Shown here: positions 1-6,680 of the stretch, one piece after another
Numbering within the stretch: position 1 is the first letter of the stretch
How the letters are laid out: each line of letters opens with the position of its first letter
Assembly: GCA_944363005.1 (NCBI GenBank)
Contig: CALVTV010000106.1
Coordinates: 1 to 11,410, forward strand
Length of the DNA: 11,410 nucleotides
Reading direction: 5' to 3'
Source of the DNA: an uncultured Clostridia bacterium
GTDB taxonomy: Bacteria > Bacillota > Clostridia > Christensenellales > Aristaeellaceae
Notes under the pieces: generated by a model
The model's database searches: none
What the model saw: the letters and a program-made list of their open reading frames with translations, nothing else
Told to the model about the DNA's origin: nothing
Translations under genes and position numbers: made by a program

Positions 1-1205
1 TTTACAAAGAAAACGAATGTCGGCGGGCACACACTTTGCTGCGTGGCATAGTAGATTTTGAGGCGGCGACCGCTGGAGAAGGGCGGCTGCAACGCAGCCG
101 TTGCGTCCGCGAGGATGTCATTGAGCAAACCGGTGGTGATGCGGCGCGAAGCCTGTTCATACAGCTGCCGTACGGTTTCAAGCACTTTGTTCACGCGCTG
201 ACCGGTCAGTGCGGAGATGAAAAGCACCGGAGCATAGTCCATGAACTTGAGGTCTTCAATCACTTGCTTGCGGAATTCTTCCATCGTTCCCGTCTCTTTT
301 TCGATGGCATCCCACTTGTTGACGACGATGATGGCTGCCTTACCCTCTTCGTGGACGTAACCCGCCACCTTGGTGTCCTGTTCGGTGACGCCGTCCTCGG
401 CGTTGATGACAATCAGCGCCACATCGCAGCGGCGCACAGCGGCGAGCGCGCGCACAATGCTGTATCGTTCGATGGATTCCTCTTCAATCGCGCGCTTGCG
501 CCGGATGCCTGCCGTATCAATGATGTTGTAGCGCTGGCCTTCGCGAACAAAAGCCGTATCCACAGCATCGCGGGTTGTTCCCGCAATATCGGAAACCATG
601 GAGCGCTCCTGTCCGAGAATGCGATTGACCAGACTGGATTTGCCCACATTGGGGCGCCCGACAACGGCGATCTGAATGGTGTGCGCTTCTTCGACGGTCT
701 CATCGTTCTGCGGGAAGTGTTGGACCATTTCGTCCAGCAGATCGCCCAGCCCAAGCATATTGGTGGGGGAAATGGGGAACGGTTCGCCCAGACCGAGCGC
801 GTAAAAATCGTAGATCGTATCGTTCATTTCCTGATAGTCCACTTTGTTGACCACCAGAATAACGGGTTTGCGGCTGCGGCGGAGCATCGTGGCTACGTCC
901 TGGTCGTCCGCTGTCAGACCTGTGCGCCCATCGGTGAAAAAGAGAATGACGTCGCACGTATCAATGGCGATTTCCGCCTGCCTGCGCATTTGCTTGAGCA
1001 GGATATCGTCCGTGCGCGGCTCGATGCCGCCGGTATCGATCAGCGTGAAGGCGTGATTGAGCCACTCGCAGTCCGCGTAGATGCGGTCGCGTGTGACGCC
1101 GGGGGTATCCTCTACAATTGAAATGCGGCGGCCGGCGATTTTATTGAAAAAAGTGGATTTGCCCACGTTGGGCCTGCCGACAATGGCGACGAGCGGTTTA
1201 GCCAT
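1..1205 (-). CDS. der: Ribosome biogenesis GTPase Der (EngA), C-terminus cut by window edge
   Basis: Der is an essential double-GTPase that acts in assembly of the 50S ribosomal subunit. Translating the minus strand from the ATG at 1205 gives 401 codons before the window ends. Two G domains are visible: the first with GRPNVGKS at residues 10-17, DTGG at 57-60 and NKVD at 120-123; the second with GRPNVGKS at 183-190, DTAG at 230-233 and NKWD at 296-299. The tandem arrangement is diagnostic of Der. The C-terminal KH-like domain begins near residue 355 and is incomplete; the family is usually about 435-440 residues, so roughly 35-40 are missing. The start has a GGAGG a few bases upstream (GGAGGACATTC before ATG), and its first 8 bases overlap the end of the upstream DUF512 gene, which suggests translational coupling. 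All nucleotide-binding motifs look intact. Confidence 0.97.
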   Translation of the reverse strand, partial: MAKPLVAIVGRPNVGKSTFFNKIAGRRISIVEDTPGVTRDRIYADCEWLNHAFTLIDTGGIEPRTDDILLKQMRRQAEIAIDTCDVILFFTDGRTGLTADDQDVATMLRRSRKPVILVVNKVDYQEMNDTIYDFYALGLGEPFPISPTNMLGLGDLLDEMVQHFPQNDETVEEAHTIQIAVVGRPNVGKSSLVNRILGQERSMVSDIAGTTRDAVDTAFVREGQRYNIIDTAGIRRKRAIEEESIERYSIVRALAAVRRCDVALIVINAEDGVTEQDTKVAGYVHEEGKAAIIVVNKWDAIEKETGTMEEFRKQVIEDLKFMDYAPVLFISALTGQRVNKVLETVRQLYEQASRRITTGLLNDILADATAALQPPFSSGRRLKIYYATQQSVCPPTFVFFV

Positions 1206-2514
1206 GAATGTCCTCCGTTCCGCGCAGGGCGTAGAGCAATTCGGCTCCGTCGTCGGGGACGGGCGTGATCCGAATGCCCAGGGCACGTTGCGCCTGTTCA
1301 AGTGTCATATCATCGAGGAAGATGTCCTCGCCTTCGCGGAGCATGCTTGCGGTGATGAGCACCTCATCGGCTGTTTCTCCATGCAGCTGCGCGACCAGAT
1401 CCTGTCCGGTGATCAAGCCGGAGACGGTCACGGTCTCCCCGAAGAATTTGTTGAGAATGGGGTGTACGGAAATTTGCACGCCTTCGATCGGGTGCGCTTC
1501 GACCAATTCGCGCATGAACTCCGCTACCGAAGTGCCTGTCGCCATGATGACGCGACGGGGTACGGCTTCGCTGTTGTCCGGATCCAGCCGCAAGGCCGTT
1601 TCAAATTCGTCGCGAAGGCGGCAAAGCAGGCCGACCCCGTTTTCAAACTGCGGGAAATCCTCGTAGCTCTCAACGTCCGGAATCGGCAATCCGGCAATCT
1701 GGTAGAATTCATCGGAGGGGAAGACGAACCGCGTGCCGAACTTGGCCAGCATGTCCTTCTGGAAGGCATGCGCCGTCTGTACGACCTGAACGGCCTCCTG
1801 GGCCGTATAGGGCCGAAGGGGCGCCAGATGCTCCCGATAGCGCGTCAACCCCACGGGCACGAGCGCAGCGGTCAAGGCATGCGGCGCCAGGGAAGCGAGA
1901 TCCTTCAATGTCCGGTCGAGCTCCGGTCCATCGTTGATCCCGGGACAGAGCACGATCTGGCAATGAAAGCTGAGGCCGTTGTCCGCGAACCGGTGAAGAT
2001 GCTCCATGATGCGATCGGCATGGATGTGATGGAGCATCTTCTTGCGCAGCTCGCCGTTCGTCGTGTGCACAGAGATGTACAGAGGACTGGCCTTGCGCTC
2101 AATGATGCGGTCCATTTCCCGCGAGGGGAGGTTGGTCAACGTCACAAAGTTCCCTGCCATCAGGGACAAGCGCCAGTCGTCGTCGCGGACGTACAGACTT
2201 GGGCGCATGCCCGGAGGCATCTGCTCAATAAAGCAGAACATGCAGTGATTGGCACACGTCTTGGGGCAGCTCATCAGCGAGGATTCGAGCGTCAGTCCCA
2301 GCGGCTCTTCGATCAGTTTGTGAATGTGAACGGTGCGGGAAACGCCCGCTTCATCGTTCAAAAGAATTTCCAGGGAAGGGCGTGCCGTGAGGTATTGATA
2401 ATCCACCAGGTCAAGCACCGGTGTGCGGTTGATGGAAATCAGCGTTTCTCCGGCACGGATGCCGCTCCTTGAAGCAAGAGATCCTTGCGCGACAGCTACG
2501 ATGCGCTGCGACAT
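1198..2514 (-). CDS. DUF512 family protein with PDZ-like and radical-SAM-like domains
   Basis: This 438-residue protein matches the DUF512/TIGR03279 type of putative iron-sulfur protein, whose reaction is not established. Residues 1-70 look like a PDZ-like domain (GSLASRSGIRAGETLISIN). A cysteine cluster follows: C83, then C87-x3-C91-x2-C94, the CX3CX2C spacing of radical SAM enzymes. The family blocks DDDWRLSLMAGNFVTLTNL (about 111-129) and NKFFGETVTVSGL (about 355-367) are both present. I chose the ATG at 2514 over an open-frame extension to 2679: it has AGAGAGGG just upstream, begins at the PDZ domain, and lies downstream of a good promoter that the extension would swallow. It overlaps der by 8 bp. 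DUF512-der neighbourhoods are familiar in Clostridia, but the functional link is unknown. No motif is missing. Family assignment is confident; function is not. Confidence 0.92.
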   Translation of the reverse strand: MSQRIVAVAQGSLASRSGIRAGETLISINRTPVLDLVDYQYLTARPSLEILLNDEAGVSRTVHIHKLIEEPLGLTLESSLMSCPKTCANHCMFCFIEQMPPGMRPSLYVRDDDWRLSLMAGNFVTLTNLPSREMDRIIERKASPLYISVHTTNGELRKKMLHHIHADRIMEHLHRFADNGLSFHCQIVLCPGINDGPELDRTLKDLASLAPHALTAALVPVGLTRYREHLAPLRPYTAQEAVQVVQTAHAFQKDMLAKFGTRFVFPSDEFYQIAGLPIPDVESYEDFPQFENGVGLLCRLRDEFETALRLDPDNSEAVPRRVIMATGTSVAEFMRELVEAHPIEGVQISVHPILNKFFGETVTVSGLITGQDLVAQLHGETADEVLITASMLREGEDIFLDDMTLEQAQRALGIRITPVPDDGAELLYALRGTEDIHG

Positions 2515-2599
2515 AAAACACCCTCTCTGTTTCGGTCGGTAAATGGAGCCGGAAATGCGATTCGGCTCGTGACAAGTCCAGTTCAAACTAACCCAATAT

Positions 2600-2628
2600 A
2601 TTATGAACGATTTACCAGATAAAGTCAA
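2600..2628 (-). promoter_or_regulatory. Sigma-A-type promoter for the DUF512-der operon
   Basis: Reading the minus strand, a -35 hexamer TTGACT (2623-2628) and a -10 hexamer CATAAT (2600-2605) are separated by exactly 17 bases, each one mismatch from consensus. Transcription would begin near 2593, giving a leader of about 80 bases before the ATG at 2514. This supports DUF512-der being transcribed separately from the spoIIP operon upstream. Confidence 0.8.
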
Positions 2629-2707
2629 CCCGTTTCCGAAAAGCGAGCCGTATCTGCACAAGGTTTGGCGTCGGGCCAAGGGTTGAGAGCGTCAACATAT
2701 ACAAGAC

Positions 2708-2733
2708 GGAGCGTCTCTTTTAGAAGACGCTCC
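2708..2733 (-). terminator. Stem-loop terminator after spoIIP
   Basis: A perfect 9-bp inverted repeat, GGAGCGTCT (2708-2716) with AGACGCTCC (2725-2733), has an 8-base loop and starts six bases past the spoIIP stop codon on the minus strand. The following run (GTCTTGTAT) is only weakly T-rich, so termination may be partial. The next promoter downstream is a separate sigma-A site. Confidence 0.6.
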
Positions 2734-2738
2734 CAAGA

Positions 2739-3899
2739 TCAATTGTCTTTTTCCGGCTTTTTGCCGACCATGCCGCCCGTCATCTCCCGCATTCCGCGGC
2801 CGATTTTGTTCACCATGGCTTTGCCTGAGCCCGTTTGAGCAAGCGCAAAGACCACGACGCCCAGGACCACAAGCACGATCATCCAAGTCAATCCGCCCAT
2901 GACCCCTTTTTCTGACTCCTTTTGCGAAGCGGACGAACTGCTTTCCGATGTTCCTTCAGCTTTTGCGCTGCCGGTTTGCGGCCCGTAAAGCGCTGTGCTG
3001 ACGACTTGCGCCATCAAATCCGTCGAGTTCAATACCCGTTCTTTGCTAATGGTGTGCGTTCCAAATTCAAGCAGGATTGCGTTCGGGGAAAGATCCTGAT
3101 TGTAGTTGCCCTTGCCGATAAAGATATCTTTGATCAGGCCGGGGTATTTCTTGTCCGCAACAGCTTTGATTTGCTTGGCAAATTCCCGGTTGACAGAACT
3201 GTTCTGGTTGCTCTTTCCAACAAGAAGGCGCACTTGGGAGGCGTTTTCGCCGTCGATGGTGCAGGTGTATTCGCTTTGATCGGGAATGCCATCCCGGTGG
3301 ATATCGATGATGGCATCCGGCTGCTTTTGCAGCAAGCGTTCAGCCGTCTGCCTGCTGCGGCGGTAAGCGCCGGAGTCGTGCGGCAGATGGGTGGATTCGT
3401 CCAGAATGACGTCAATGCCCTGCGCTTGCAGCGCATCGCGAAACTCGCGCGCGACGTCGTAGATGCCGCCCTGGCCCTCGATGCTTTCCGTTCCGTCCGA
3501 AGGAATGTAGCTCTCGTCGCTGTGCGTCACGTACATGGCAATGAGCTTTCGGTTGTCTGTGTCAGAACTTGATGCGGCCACGCTGGTTTGCGCGAAGACC
3601 GCTTGAGCCGCTCCGGTATCCAGCCACGAAACGTCCGGCATGGATTCCTGCCCGATTTTTTCGGCAATGGCGGTTCCGTTTCCGACTGAGGTGATTCGAT
3701 AAAGCGTATTGTCCTGCGCGATGTATTCGTCCCCCTCGTGCAAAACGCCGTAGAAAGTGAATACGGGGGAGCCCGCCTCATCGACGACAACGCTCAGGGA
3801 ATCCTCGGCATCCTCCGCATACACGGCGGCAGAGCAGGCGATATACAGCACAATCGCCAGGGAAAAGGAGAGCATGAAACGCAAACACTTCTGCTTCAA
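2739..3899 (-). CDS. spoIIP: Stage II sporulation protein P (SpoIIP), peptidoglycan amidase/endopeptidase
   Basis: SpoIIP is the septal cell-wall hydrolase that works with SpoIID and SpoIIM to drive engulfment during endospore formation. The 386-residue product shows the family blocks YVTHSDESY (about 123-131, H126), DIHRDG (199-204, H201) and LLEFGT (276-281, E278), matching the His/His/Glu zinc-site pattern. I place the start at the TTG at 3899: AAGGGGGG lies about 8 bases upstream, TTGA overlaps the stop of the upstream gene by 4 bp, and it adds MKQKCLR before the hydrophobic stretch, completing a signal-peptide shape (likely cleavage after AVYA, residue 28). The alternative ATG at 3875 would remove those positive charges. 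Unusually, a second hydrophobic segment (about 337-354) follows a serine-rich linker and precedes a basic tail, so a mature protein anchored at its C-terminus is possible. Confidence 0.93.
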   Translation of the reverse strand: MKQKCLRFMLSFSLAIVLYIACSAAVYAEDAEDSLSVVVDEAGSPVFTFYGVLHEGDEYIAQDNTLYRITSVGNGTAIAEKIGQESMPDVSWLDTGAAQAVFAQTSVAASSSDTDNRKLIAMYVTHSDESYIPSDGTESIEGQGGIYDVAREFRDALQAQGIDVILDESTHLPHDSGAYRRSRQTAERLLQKQPDAIIDIHRDGIPDQSEYTCTIDGENASQVRLLVGKSNQNSSVNREFAKQIKAVADKKYPGLIKDIFIGKGNYNQDLSPNAILLEFGTHTISKERVLNSTDLMAQVVSTALYGPQTGSAKAEGTSESSSSASQKESEKGVMGGLTWMIVLVVLGVVVFALAQTGSGKAMVNKIGRGMREMTGGMVGKKPEKDN

Positions 3900-4546
3900 G
3901 CGCGTTGCCCCCCTTCGATGGCGCCGTCCTCGCGCGGCCTGTCGGCCCGGCCCGTCATCAGGCGCTCCATCAATTCGCCGAACAGTTCGCAAAGGAGCAC
4001 GGCCGTGAGCCCTGAAAGCACAACGGCGTCCAGCGCACCCGCGCCGCCAAGATGCAGCGTTTGGTTGATGCCGCGCATCCAGTTGCCGATGCCCACCGCA
4101 GCATCGGCGAGAATCGTGCCCAGAATGCCCGCGATGAACGCACTGCGCCGGGAGCGGCCAAGCAGCCAGGCGATCGCGCCGCCGGCAAGCCCGTAGAGAA
4201 TCATTGGATCGAAGGGCATGGTGACCGGGTCGGCGGGGAAGAATGCGCTGATGGCATAGATGGAAGCCGCCGTCAGAACAGACGCGATCAGGCAGCGCAC
4301 CCGCTCTTTGCCTGTACCCGCGTGAAAGAACAGATAGATACATACCAGAAGCGGAACCGCAGCGCCGCCCAGATTGATGGTCACCCGCCCAAAGCTCAGA
4401 TCGGGCAGCCAACCTCCGATGAAGATGGCCGCTACGCACAAAAGTGCTTGTCTGTCCGTCAAGGCCATGCGGTCGAGCACCCGTTGAAGCACGCCGAAGA
4501 GGATCAACAGCGCAACCACAACCAGCAGAATCATGCCCAAAGACAT
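3896..4546 (-). CDS. DUF1614-type polytopic membrane protein upstream of spoIIP
   Basis: This 216-residue protein is strongly hydrophobic, with about six to seven likely membrane segments: near residues 3-20, 34-48, 58-74, 85-102, 116-129, 136-152 and 170-188. Motifs resembling DUF1614 proteins of sporulating Firmicutes are a conserved start region (VLDRMALTDRQALL), a NLGGAAVPL block, GRSRRSAFIAG and GGAGALDAVVLSGL. The family has no established biochemical role. The ATG at 4546 is preceded by GAGGT with 8-base spacing. The stop overlaps the TTG start of spoIIP by 4 bp, so translation of the two is probably coupled and this protein may act at the same time and membrane as SpoIIP; that is inference from context. 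The family name is from memory of the pattern, so a different small DUF is possible. Confidence 0.78.
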   Translation of the reverse strand: MSLGMILLVVVALLILFGVLQRVLDRMALTDRQALLCVAAIFIGGWLPDLSFGRVTINLGGAAVPLLVCIYLFFHAGTGKERVRCLIASVLTAASIYAISAFFPADPVTMPFDPMILYGLAGGAIAWLLGRSRRSAFIAGILGTILADAAVGIGNWMRGINQTLHLGGAGALDAVVLSGLTAVLLCELFGELMERLMTGRADRPREDGAIEGGQRA

Positions 4547-4581
4547 GCAAACAACCTCGCTTTCTAAAAACTTCTGGCCCT

Positions 4582-4610
4582 ATTGTGATCCAAATTGGGT
4601 CAAGCTATCC
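4582..4610 (-). promoter_or_regulatory. Possible sigma-E-like promoter for the DUF1614-spoIIP operon
   Basis: On the minus strand an ATA element (GGATAGC, 4604-4610) lies 16 bases upstream of ATCACAAT (4582-4589), which shares ACAAT with the sigma-E -10 consensus CATACAAT. The ATA-16-bp spacing and a leader of roughly 30 bases to the ATG at 4546 fit the mother-cell sigma-E expected for an engulfment gene. The match is partial, so this is tentative. Confidence 0.3.
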
Positions 4611-4649
4611 GCGCGTTGAAGCGTGTCCGGCAAACCGAAGGCGAATCGA

Positions 4650-4678
4650 TTGCAAAAAGCAGGAAATTATGGTAATAT
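4650..4678 (+). promoter_or_regulatory. Probable sigma-A promoter for the topoisomerase operon
   Basis: TTGCAA (4650-4655) and TAATAT (4673-4678) are spaced by 17 bases in an AT-rich patch within otherwise GC-rich DNA. The -10 matches consensus only 4/6, and an overlapping TATAAC (4678-4683) could shift it. The leader to the ATG at 4713 would be about 25-30 bases and carries AAGGAGGAG, a strong ribosome binding site. Confidence 0.5.
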
Positions 4679-4712
4679 ATAACGTTGTACGCTCGCAAGG
4701 AGGAGTTTTGAT

Positions 4713-5801
4713 ATGGCAAAGGCATACACGGCAAGCATGCTCAAAGTGCTGGAGGGACTGGATGCGGTCCGCATGCGCCCGGGCATGTACATTGGTTCTA
4801 CAGGCACTCGAGGCTTGCATCATCTGCTCTGGGAGATCGTAGATAACGCCATTGACGAGGTCGCCAACGGTTTCGCCCGGAGCATTCGCGTCGAGTTGCA
4901 CAAGGACGGGAGCGCCAGTGTCGAGGACGACGGTCGCGGTATGCCTGTGGACATTCATCCTGATTTGGGAATCACCGGCGTTGAAGTGATCTTTACCAAA
5001 CTGCATGCGGGCGGAAAATTCGATCATGAAAGCTATAACTATTCAGGTGGACTGCATGGCGTCGGCGCGTCGGTGGTCAATGCGCTGTCCAAGTGGCTGG
5101 TTGTGGATATCAACACGGGGGGCGGCCACTACCGTATGCGCTTTGAAAGCAAGTACGACGAAAAGGAAAAAAAGATCACTTCCGGGCGTCCTGTGACCTC
5201 GCTTGAGCGCATTGGGGCAACGCGACGCCATGGCACGCGCGTGACGTTCCTGCCGGATGACACGGTATTTGAAGACACGCGTTTTCAGGCGGACACGGTG
5301 CGGCGGCATTTGCGCGAGTTGGCTTACCTGAACAAGGGGCTCGAGATCACGTTCGTGGATGAGCGGGAAAAGGACCCGGAGAAACAGCGCGTCGTGTTCC
5401 TCTATGAAGGCGGGCTGGCCGATTACGTCAAGTATATCAATCGGGATAAGACGCCGCTGTACGATTCCGTGCTCATGCTTGAAGGCGCGCAGGACGATGT
5501 GCGCATCTGCCTGGCGATTCAGCATACGGACGATTACGCGGAGAACATCTTCTCCTACGTCAATAATATTCCCACGGCCGAGGGCGGCACGCATGAAATG
5601 GGATTCAAAGCGGGATTCACCCGTGCGCTCAACGATTATGCCAGGCGGATTGGCGCCCTGAAGGAGAAGGACAACAACCTGATGGGCGAGGACTACCGCG
5701 AAGGCATTACGGCTGTGCTGGCGACTTTTGTGCGCAATCCGCAGTTTGAAGGCCAGACAAAGGGGAAACTGGGGAACACGGAGGTTCGCCCCGCAGTATA
5801 A
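4713..5801 (+). CDS. Type IIA DNA topoisomerase subunit B (GyrB/ParE), N-terminal part ending at an in-frame TAA
   Basis: The B subunit of gyrase or topoisomerase IV binds and hydrolyses ATP and carries part of the DNA-cleavage site. This ORF of 362 residues contains the GHKL ATPase: EIVDNAIDE with catalytic E41 and metal-binding N45, DDGRGMP at 72-78, GGLHGVGAS at 112-120. It also has the transducer with the QTK loop (QTKGKLG, 348-354). It is preceded by AAGGAGGAG seven to nine bases before the ATG. It stops at TAA (5799-5801) just after NTEVRPAV, inside what homologues show as the linker helix to TOPRIM. The coding frame continues unchanged after the stop, and read through it the gene would be 655 codons to 6680, a normal family length with nothing deleted. 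It is thus either a disrupted gene, a sequence error, or a genuinely separate ATPase polypeptide. Whether it is GyrB or ParE is not settled; lack of recF/dnaA neighbours leans towards ParE. Confidence 0.9.
   Translation: MAKAYTASMLKVLEGLDAVRMRPGMYIGSTGTRGLHHLLWEIVDNAIDEVANGFARSIRVELHKDGSASVEDDGRGMPVDIHPDLGITGVEVIFTKLHAGGKFDHESYNYSGGLHGVGASVVNALSKWLVVDINTGGGHYRMRFESKYDEKEKKITSGRPVTSLERIGATRRHGTRVTFLPDDTVFEDTRFQADTVRRHLRELAYLNKGLEITFVDEREKDPEKQRVVFLYEGGLADYVKYINRDKTPLYDSVLMLEGAQDDVRICLAIQHTDDYAENIFSYVNNIPTAEGGTHEMGFKAGFTRALNDYARRIGALKEKDNNLMGEDYREGITAVLATFVRNPQFEGQTKGKLGNTEVRPAV
5799..5801 (+). other. In-frame TAA interrupting the topoisomerase B-subunit gene
   Basis: The codon series is GCA GTA TAA GCG TTT GTC TAT GCC CGG ATG. 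The ATG at 5820 is in the same frame as the ATG at 4713 (difference 1107 = 369 codons), so no insertion or deletion is involved. Homologues usually have a residue such as Glu, Asp or Asn right after the RPAV/SAV block, so a single base change (for example GAA to TAA) would explain it. TAA also ends other genes here (DUF512, yerC, the C-terminal half of this gene), so it has not been reassigned as a sense codon. Confidence 0.9.
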
Positions 5802-5819
5802 GCGTTTGTCTATGCCCGG

Positions 5820-6680
5820 ATGACAGAGTATCTGGAGAACCTCAAGAATCAGTCCGTCGCGCAGGCCATTGTCGAAAAGGCGCTCAAAGCCTGCAAAGTG
5901 CGCGAAGCCGCGCGCAAGGCCAAAGAGGTCGCCCGGGCAAAAAGCCAGCTGGAGGCGGCGCCGCTTGTGGGCAAATTGGCCAGCTGCACGGGCCGGAAAG
6001 CGGAAGAGAACGAAATGTTCATTGTCGAAGGCGACTCCGCTGGCGGCTCGGCCAAGCAGGGGCGTGACCGGCGGTTTCAGGCGATTTTGCCCATTCGAGG
6101 CAAGCCGCTCAATGTTGAGAAAAAGAGAATCGATCAAGTGCTCGCCAATGAGGAGTTCCGCTCCATCATCACTGCACTGGGGACGGGCATTGGTGAGGAG
6201 TTTGACATCAAGTCCCTCAAATACAACAAGGTCATCATTCTCTCGGATGCCGACCAGGACGGCGCGCATATTCGCGCAATCCTGCTGACGTTCTTTTACC
6301 GGTACATGCGTCCGCTGATTACCGACGGCCATGTCTATATCGGCATGCCGCCGCTCTATCGCGTTGCCAAGGGCGAAAAGATCGTCTATGCCTATGACGA
6401 CAAGGAGCTTTCCAAAGTTACGGCTACCATGGGGCGCGGGTATACCATTCAGCGATACAAGGGCCTGGGCGAAATGGACCCGCCGCAGCTCTGGGAGACA
6501 ACGATGAACCCGGAAAACCGGCAGCTCATGCAAGTGACGCTGGAGGATGTGGCGGAAGCGGAACGCCTGGTTACGCTGCTGATGGGCGACAAGGTGGAAC
6601 CCCGGCGCGAATACATCACGGCGTATGCGGATTTCAACCGGGTGGATACATTCCTCGAACATGAAGGGAGGCAGAAGTAA
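5820..6680 (+). CDS. Type IIA DNA topoisomerase subunit B (GyrB/ParE), C-terminal TOPRIM part
   Basis: This 286-residue ORF continues the same frame as the upstream ATPase ORF. It carries the TOPRIM metal site: EGDSAGGSAKQGRD from residue 70 (E70) and SDADQDGAH with D143, D145 and D147. The A-subunit-binding tail follows, with RYKGLGEMD (212-220), LWETTMNP and MGDKVEPRR. These motifs are complete, so the cleavage half looks functional. The first in-frame ATG at 5820 has no Shine-Dalgarno nearby; the closest GGAGG (5780-5784) is 35 bases away. A four-codon micro-ORF (ATG CCC GGA TGA, 5812-5823) overlaps this ATG as ATGA, and termination-reinitiation from the TAA 18 bases upstream is also conceivable. 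Its stop overlaps the A-subunit start (TAATG). The tail and the AERLVTLLMGD region resemble Firmicute ParE somewhat more than GyrB. Confidence 0.88.
   Translation: MTEYLENLKNQSVAQAIVEKALKACKVREAARKAKEVARAKSQLEAAPLVGKLASCTGRKAEENEMFIVEGDSAGGSAKQGRDRRFQAILPIRGKPLNVEKKRIDQVLANEEFRSIITALGTGIGEEFDIKSLKYNKVIILSDADQDGAHIRAILLTFFYRYMRPLITDGHVYIGMPPLYRVAKGEKIVYAYDDKELSKVTATMGRGYTIQRYKGLGEMDPPQLWETTMNPENRQLMQVTLEDVAEAERLVTLLMGDKVEPRREYITAYADFNRVDTFLEHEGRQK

Noticed and set aside
36..1121. Plus-strand ORF of 361 codons opposite der
   Set aside because: The minus strand encodes Der with all GTPase motifs; the antisense translation has no family features.
1081..2472. Plus-strand ORF of 463 codons opposite the DUF512 gene
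   Set aside because: Antisense shadow; the minus strand carries the cysteine motif and family signatures.
2515..2679. Upstream extension of the DUF512 protein to 2679
   Set aside because: It has no clear ribosome binding site, covers the sigma-A promoter at 2600-2628, and precedes the normal start of the PDZ domain.
3900..4550. N-terminal extension of the SpoIIP frame by about 217 codons, giving a 603-codon ORF
   Set aside because: This stretch is an alternative frame of the DUF1614-type membrane protein gene; the extension lacks any domain and would bury the signal peptide internally.
5799..5801. Frameshift or programmed frameshifting as the cause of the split topoisomerase gene
   Set aside because: Both ORFs are in the same frame, so only a base substitution, readthrough or a true split remain.
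5799..5801. Genome-wide reassignment of TAA to a sense codon
   Set aside because: TAA is the natural stop of DUF512 (1198-1200), of the TOPRIM ORF (6678-6680) and of yerC (11332-11334).
5043..6662. Long minus-strand ORF (539 codons) across the topoisomerase B gene
   Set aside because: It is antisense to a gene with clear motifs, shows no recognisable domain, and long antisense frames are common in GC-rich codon-biased DNA.
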